Of a stretch of 64,000 bases of DNA, positions 60,188 to 64,000 are shown piece by piece. Each line of letters starts with the position of its first letter. Within the stretch, counting starts at the first letter, position 1. The position numbers and the translations under genes are program-made. The DNA is from Hyphomicrobiales bacterium (GTDB lineage Bacteria > Pseudomonadota > Alphaproteobacteria > Rhizobiales > Rhizobiaceae). Under the pieces are notes generated by a model. It did not search any database, was not told the origin of the DNA, and saw nothing but the letters and a program-made list of their open reading frames with translations. The DNA lies in contig UEGR01000007.1 in assembly GCA_900465685.1 (NCBI GenBank), forward strand, positions 248,001 to 312,000, written 5' to 3'.

Positions 60188-60994
60188 TCACTGGGCAGGG
60201 GCAGGAATCGCCGCCGAAGCTGCGTTCAACACAAGAGGTGGCTGTTTCGGCTCGTTCCAGCCCATGTAATTGTAAAAGTCGTAGCGCCAGATGCCCATGG
60301 CTTCATGCAGCGCCAGATCGGTTATCAGAAAATAGAGGCCAGCCGAAGACATATTGGTATGCGCTGCCGTCAGAAAGCCAGCCGCGACCGGCTCAGGCGT
60401 CACGCCGAAATGCGCCAGATACAGGAGGTCACGCTTGATGATCGGTGCATTCTGCAACAGCACGACTTTGGCAGGCTTGATCGCGCGCAGAATTGCAGCG
60501 GTATTTTTGGCGTTCTGCCAGGTGTTTCGGCTCTTCCCGTCCAACAAAATGGACGCGGGATCGACGCCTGCCTTCACCAGTTGTGCGGCGATTGACGCTG
60601 CCTCGGTTACACCCGTCCCGGCCACATCCGCACCGCTGACAATAAAGGTGCACTTCAAAGCGCTCGCGACACATTGATGGTTCATGCCCGCAGCGGCAAG
60701 AATCGGCCCATAAGAAAAGGCAAGTGGCTCAACCACTTTCTCACCACGCTCGGTGACCGTCTGCGTCCCCATGCCGAAAATGATAAAGGCGGTGTTGTCT
60801 TGGATTGGCGATGGCAGCCTTGATGAATAAGGCGACTGCAAGCGCTGCATCAGAAAATCAGGCAGAATTGCCGATGCGATTGCGCCATAAAGAACAATGC
60901 CGATGGCAATAGAAACAAGGCCAAGCTTGCGGCATTTGAGATAGCAAAACAGCAAGCCGACAACGATAAATGCAACGGTGATATTAAGCGTCAT
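60188..60994 (-). CDS. DUF218 (YdcF/ElyC/SanA-like) membrane protein
   Basis: This protein of 268 aa (or 305 aa if started at 61105) has one or two N-terminal transmembrane helices and a DUF218 domain from about residue 65 (FIIFGMGTQTVTERG...). The conserved acid and Asn residues of the family are seen in SGADVAGTGVTEAASIA and SRNTWQNAKNTAAIL. Relatives act in envelope polysaccharide or peptidoglycan metabolism, but the activity is unknown. The start at 60992-60994 is favoured by a TATAAT box about 20 nt upstream. Earlier ATGs at 61054 and 61105 remain possible. Confidence 0.75.
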   Translation of the reverse strand: MTLNITVAFIVVGLLFCYLKCRKLGLVSIAIGIVLYGAIASAILPDFLMQRLQSPYSSRLPSPIQDNTAFIIFGMGTQTVTERGEKVVEPLAFSYGPILAAAGMNHQCVASALKCTFIVSGADVAGTGVTEAASIAAQLVKAGVDPASILLDGKSRNTWQNAKNTAAILRAIKPAKVVLLQNAPIIKRDLLYLAHFGVTPEPVAAGFLTAAHTNMSSAGLYFLITDLALHEAMGIWRYDFYNYMGWNEPKQPPLVLNAASAAIPAPAQ

Positions 60995-61070
60995 ATCCAG
61001 AAAACCGATTATTATTATAAGTTTAGCAATAATTAATACAGTGAGACCACACATCGCACAGGCAGGCAAT

Positions 61071-61100
61071 CCCAATATATTCGGGCCCAATATATTCGGG
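61071..61100. repeat. Perfect tandem duplication of 15 bp
   Basis: cccaatatattcggg is present twice in a row (61071-61085 and 61086-61100), just upstream of the DUF218 gene. If the longer start is used it encodes NILGPNILG. Confidence 0.85.
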
Positions 61101-61191
61101 ATCATTGGTCGCGCGCGCCTGCCCCGCCTGCAACAGGCTGGATCAGCCGTTCGAATGAAAATTCGCTAGAGTAAAAGGAAGCGGGGCCCGA

Positions 61192-61605
61192 TCAAGGCAC
61201 CAGATAGTGCTTGTCCCACTGGTCTTCGGGGACTTCGTCGCCAATATCATATTTGAACGACGTGATATTGATGTGCTCGTCATCGGTCTTGCAGGTGAAG
61301 GCGAGCTTGTACCAGCGCTCGCGGCTGCGGAATGCAGCGCCTTCTGCATCGATGGAGTTTTTCTGCGTCACCGGATCGGAAAAAGCGTAGGCCAGCACCT
61401 TGTCGACCGAGAATTTATTCTGTTCGCGGGTTATCCGCTCCATGGCCTCCACATCGCAACGCTGCTCCAGACGGGTATCTGGATCGAGCTTTTCGAGCTG
61501 CGCTTTTTCAGAAGCATTCATTGCGGAAGCCGGCAAAGCCATCGAAACCAGAGAGACAAGGCAAGCGACGGCAAAAGCCGGGGACAGAACAGACATAAAT
61601 TTCAT
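61192..61605 (-). CDS. DUF930-domain exported protein
   Basis: This 137-aa protein has a signal peptide (SPAFAVACLVSLVSMALPASA) cleaved near residue 28. The rest matches DUF930, known from Rhizobiales: LDPDTRLEQRCDVEAMERI, FRSRERWYKLAFTC. Two conserved Cys may form a disulfide. Function is unknown. The ATG at 61603-61605 was chosen because it opens the signal peptide. The frame extends further upstream, but without support. Confidence 0.83.
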   Translation of the reverse strand: MKFMSVLSPAFAVACLVSLVSMALPASAMNASEKAQLEKLDPDTRLEQRCDVEAMERITREQNKFSVDKVLAYAFSDPVTQKNSIDAEGAAFRSRERWYKLAFTCKTDDEHINITSFKYDIGDEVPEDQWDKHYLVP

Positions 61606-61908
61606 GAGACCTTCGGATACTCCTCGCAAATGCATCGGTGTAGGGTGAAAATTGTACTCCGACGCAGAGCGCGGGACTATAACAGCGATTTGGGACGCAA
61701 AGCCGATCATCACCTGAAATTGATATATTACCAGAGCAATTGTGACCCATCGCTCCTTTTGACCACAGCTTTTGGTCATGCGGTCGATCAGGTTTCGAAC
61801 AGAATTTGCAGCAAGTGGGCAGGTTCTATCACGCAATGGCTCTTGATTTCGCCTGCCCGACCGTGTTTGAAACCTCGAACGCCGCCATCCGATGCGAAAG
61901 GTAGAGAC
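61606..61908. other. Intergenic region without clear features
   Basis: About 300 bp lie between the divergent DUF930 and RAM-domain genes. They presumably hold both promoters. No repeat, hairpin or accepted coding sequence was seen. Confidence 0.5.
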
Positions 61909-62145
61909 ATGAAGCCCGTTTTCCTGCAACTGCAGTGCGCTCCCGGCAAAACCTATGAGGTTGCCGACACTCTCTTTCAGCGCGAGATCGTGTCCGAGCT
62001 TTACTCGACCAGCGGCGAATTCGACCTGCTGGCGAAAATCTACGTCACCGAGGACCACGATATCGGCAAATTCATCAATGAGAACGTGCTCAACATTCCC
62101 AATATCGTGCGTTCCCTGACCACGCTGACTTTCACAGCATTTTGA
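61909..62145 (+). CDS. Stand-alone Lrp/AsnC effector (RAM) domain protein
   Basis: This 78-aa protein consists only of the ligand-binding RAM domain of Lrp/AsnC regulators (VFLQLQCAPGKTYEVADTL...SGEFDLLAKIYV), with no helix-turn-helix. Such proteins bind amino acids or modulate full-length Lrp proteins. The ATG at 61909 follows AAAGGTAGAGAC. No full-length Lrp gene is in the window. Confidence 0.85.
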   Translation: MKPVFLQLQCAPGKTYEVADTLFQREIVSELYSTSGEFDLLAKIYVTEDHDIGKFINENVLNIPNIVRSLTTLTFTAF

Positions 62146-62317
62146 GTATCGGCTAAACATCGGCTGATTGTCTTCGGGACCTCTTCCTGCGGTAAAGATT
62201 TGATTCACCATAAGTGAATTATCATGCAGCGAAGGGAACCACCCTTAGTGTTCGCGCATTTTCTGAATGGAAGCGCGGGCCTCGCAACGTGGGCTCCCGT
62301 AGAGGTGAAAGACAGTG

Positions 62318-62695
62318 ATGAACGATCTTGAACAGCGGCGCATACTGGTTGTGGAGGACGAAATTTTCGTCGCTCTCGACGTTGCCGCGACTGTGGAAGA
62401 TGCGAACGGGACGGTTGTCGGTCCGGTCGGCACTGTCCGGCAGGCGATGGATCTCATCAGCAGAAACGAAGTCGACGCCGCCATCCTCGATGTGAATCTG
62501 GCTGACGGCAATGTCGAACCTATTCTCGACCGGCTGAAAAGCCGCAACACATTCGTCGTCATCCATACAGGCGGCGGACTGCCCGCTGAACTCGCAGCGC
62601 GCTATCCCGAAGTGCCGGTCTTCCAGAAGCCGATCCCGCCCATCATACTGACCCGCACACTGGCCACCGCCCTTTCGGCCGTTGCGGCGCGCTGA
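62318..62695 (+). CDS. Single-domain response regulator
   Basis: This 125-aa receiver domain has no output domain. The acidic pocket is Glu13-Asp14-Glu15, the phospho-acceptor Asp58 (AAILDVNLADG), with Thr84 and Lys104 (FQKPIPP). Motif VGPVGTVRQAMDLI resembles receivers served by HWE-type kinases. A GTG one codon earlier (62315) is possible. GAGGTG lies upstream. No kinase gene is adjacent. The next gene begins 5 nt after the stop. Confidence 0.9.
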   Translation: MNDLEQRRILVVEDEIFVALDVAATVEDANGTVVGPVGTVRQAMDLISRNEVDAAILDVNLADGNVEPILDRLKSRNTFVVIHTGGGLPAELAARYPEVPVFQKPIPPIILTRTLATALSAVAAR

Positions 62696-62700
62696 GACCG

Positions 62701-63159
62701 ATGCGGCAGGCCTTCCCGGATTTTGCAACTGTCCTGAAAGAAGCCGAAGCAAGCTCCGGTCAGGAAGAAACCGTGATCCGGCCGCAGATCAATCTCGCAT
62801 CGGCGGTTTTCTCCGCAGGGTTTAGCGATAGTGCCGCACCATCGCGACCGGAAGTCGATCTCGCTCCCCTCTTTGACCTTGAGGAAAAGAGCGCGGAGAC
62901 AGAGCGGCCTGAGACCCTTCTTGAAACAGAGCGGCGTGAAATCGCAGCACGCATGCAAAACCAGTCACCGGATGCTATAAGGCGCGAGCTTGATCTTCGC
63001 CCCGGTTTGAAGCGCACTGAGCTACAGCGTCTGCGCCGGAGCTTTGCTGCCAACAACCATCCGGACCGCCTGCCGCCGGAGTTTCGTGCCGATGCGGAAC
63101 AGCGTATGAAGACAGCGAACGCCCTGCTTGATACCGCCATGGCAATGGCCACAAACTGA
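62701..63159 (+). CDS. J-domain-like protein
   Basis: This 152-aa protein has a C-terminal J-domain-like region including the HPD signature at residues 120-122 (NNHPDRLPPEF). It is preceded by RRELDLRPGLKRTELQRLRRSF and followed by a helix (AEQRMKTANALLDTAM), fitting helices II to IV. The first 75 residues are acidic and low in structure. It is likely a DnaK co-chaperone or a J-like adaptor. It is coupled to the response regulator gene upstream (5-nt gap). Confidence 0.78.
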   Translation: MRQAFPDFATVLKEAEASSGQEETVIRPQINLASAVFSAGFSDSAAPSRPEVDLAPLFDLEEKSAETERPETLLETERREIAARMQNQSPDAIRRELDLRPGLKRTELQRLRRSFAANNHPDRLPPEFRADAEQRMKTANALLDTAMAMATN

Positions 63160-63482
63160 GTTCAAGCAATTTCGTTACGTTTTAAGCCTGAATTCTTTTG
63201 CATTATAACAAGAACCTGCTAGATTGGGGTTGCCTGTGCCTGCGAAAGCTGTCGCACACCGGAACCCTTTTCGTTGTTTGTAAACCTGCAATTGGTCCCG
63301 CCACTGGCAATATGGGGCAATTTGCGCTTTGCCTGCTGCAAGGGGTTCTGTCATATCGGCAATGAAGTTAGAATGTTTCCAGCAAAAGCGTGATACGGTT
63401 TTGTGACAGGAAATGGGTTACTATCAATGGATGGGGCGGTTCGGATGAAATCGCTCCGGTTTAATTCCTAAAAGGTCAGAAA
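63160..63482. other. Intergenic region before ilvD
   Basis: The 323 bp contain a copy of the dispersed repeat at 63370-63417. The remainder presumably holds the ilvD promoter and leader. A branched-chain attenuator peptide was looked for by eye and not recognised. Confidence 0.55.
63370..63417. repeat. Dispersed palindromic repeat, copy 10 (diverged)
   Basis: A diverged copy (gaatgtttccagcaaaagcg followed by gatacggttttgtgacagg) lies about 65 nt upstream of the ilvD start. Confidence 0.75.
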
Positions 63483-64000
63483 ATGCCTCCTTATCGTTCG
63501 CGAACAACCACCCACGGCCGCAATATGGCGGGTGCGCGCGGCCTATGGCGCGCCACCGGCATGAAGGATGAGGATTTCGGCAAGCCGATTATTGCTGTGG
63601 TGAACTCGTTCACGCAGTTCGTGCCGGGCCACGTTCACCTCAAGGATCTCGGCCAGCTCGTCGCGCGCGAAATCGAAAGCGCTGGCGGCGTCGCCAAGGA
63701 ATTCAACACCATCGCGGTCGATGACGGCATCGCCATGGGCCATGACGGCATGCTCTATTCGCTGCCGTCGCGCGAACTCATCGCCGACTCGGTCGAATAT
63801 ATGGTCAATGCCCATTGCGCCGATGCGATGGTCTGCATTTCCAATTGCGACAAGATCACCCCCGGCATGCTGATGGCCGCATTGCGCCTCAATATCCCGG
63901 TCGTGTTCGTTTCGGGCGGACCGATGGAAGCAGGCAAGGTGATCTGGGACGATCAGGTCAAGAAGCTCGACCTTGTCGACGCCATGGTCGCCGCCGCTGA
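63483..64000 (+). CDS. ilvD: Dihydroxy-acid dehydratase (partial, 5' part)
   Basis: It is the third common step of valine, leucine and isoleucine biosynthesis and an Fe-S dehydratase. The first 172 codons are present, and the gene runs off the right edge. Diagnostic blocks are [56 protein letters not shown] and the cluster-ligand region [18 protein letters not shown]. The ATG at 63483 fits the family N-terminus. Confidence 0.97.
   Translation, partial: MPPYRSRTTTHGRNMAGARGLWRATGMKDEDFGKPIIAVVNSFTQFVPGHVHLKDLGQLVAREIESAGGVAKEFNTIAVDDGIAMGHDGMLYSLPSRELIADSVEYMVNAHCADAMVCISNCDKITPGMLMAALRLNIPVVFVSGGPMEAGKVIWDDQVKKLDLVDAMVAAA

Overview
This 64 kb window is ordinary chromosomal DNA of an alphaproteobacterium, almost certainly of the Brucella/Ochrobactrum group (Hyphomicrobiales). 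The reasons are a giant cyclic beta-1,2-glucan synthetase of the NdvB/Cgs type, an Omp25/Omp31-family porin, a PrrB/PrrA (RegB/RegA) redox two-component pair, and a dispersed palindromic repeat resembling those known from Brucella and its relatives. Species-level assignment is not possible from the sequence alone. No rRNA, tRNA, insertion sequence, prophage, integrase or CRISPR array was seen. Both ends cut genes: mutS at the left (minus strand) and ilvD at the right (plus strand).

Layout. 1-11.5 kb: mutS (partial), maeB, glnD-murJ, trpS, a universal stress protein and an Nfu iron-sulfur protein. 11.5-15 kb: an AT-rich island with a possible 42-codon gene, an L,D-transpeptidase lipoprotein, MmcB and an MFS transporter. 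15-20.1 kb: prrBA, the helicase hrpB and a GNAT enzyme. 20.2-23.8 kb: a formaldehyde-detoxification run (frmR, glutathione-dependent dehydrogenase, GNAT, DUF1345 membrane protein, S-formylglutathione hydrolase) behind an FrmR-type operator. 23.8-34.4 kb: cytochrome P450, gyrB, an Omp25-family protein, an acyltransferase, RNase D, an M20 peptidase, and a divergent locus of an orphan LivH-like permease against a CGNR regulator and a lipoprotein. 34.8-46.7 kb: polA, a DEAD-box helicase with a pentapeptide-repeat tail, a class A penicillin-binding protein, an SDR enzyme, a PfkB sugar kinase, a PhzF-like protein and pncB. 46.9-55.5 kb: cgs, 8.7 kb. 55.9-60 kb: the sulfate ABC transporter operon sbp-cysT-cysW-cysA. 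60.2-64 kb: a DUF218 membrane protein, a DUF930 protein, a stand-alone RAM-domain protein, a single-domain response regulator coupled to a J-domain-like protein, and ilvD.

How the genes relate. Most loci are core metabolism and housekeeping. Envelope themes recur: MurJ, a bifunctional PBP, the L,D-transpeptidase, a porin whose predicted mature end is Ala-Asp, cyclic glucan synthesis and several lipoproteins. The clearest coherent pathway is glutathione-dependent formaldehyde oxidation under its own sensor.

No dramatic new system is visible. The most interesting items are modest: the AT-rich island with a small ORF; three 33-bp tandem copies of a peptidase gene's 3' end placed ahead of RNase D; stop codons of three genes lying at the edge of the dispersed palindromic repeat; a perfect inverted repeat whose arms hold the -10 boxes of two divergent genes; and the translationally close pair of an orphan receiver domain and a J-domain-like protein.
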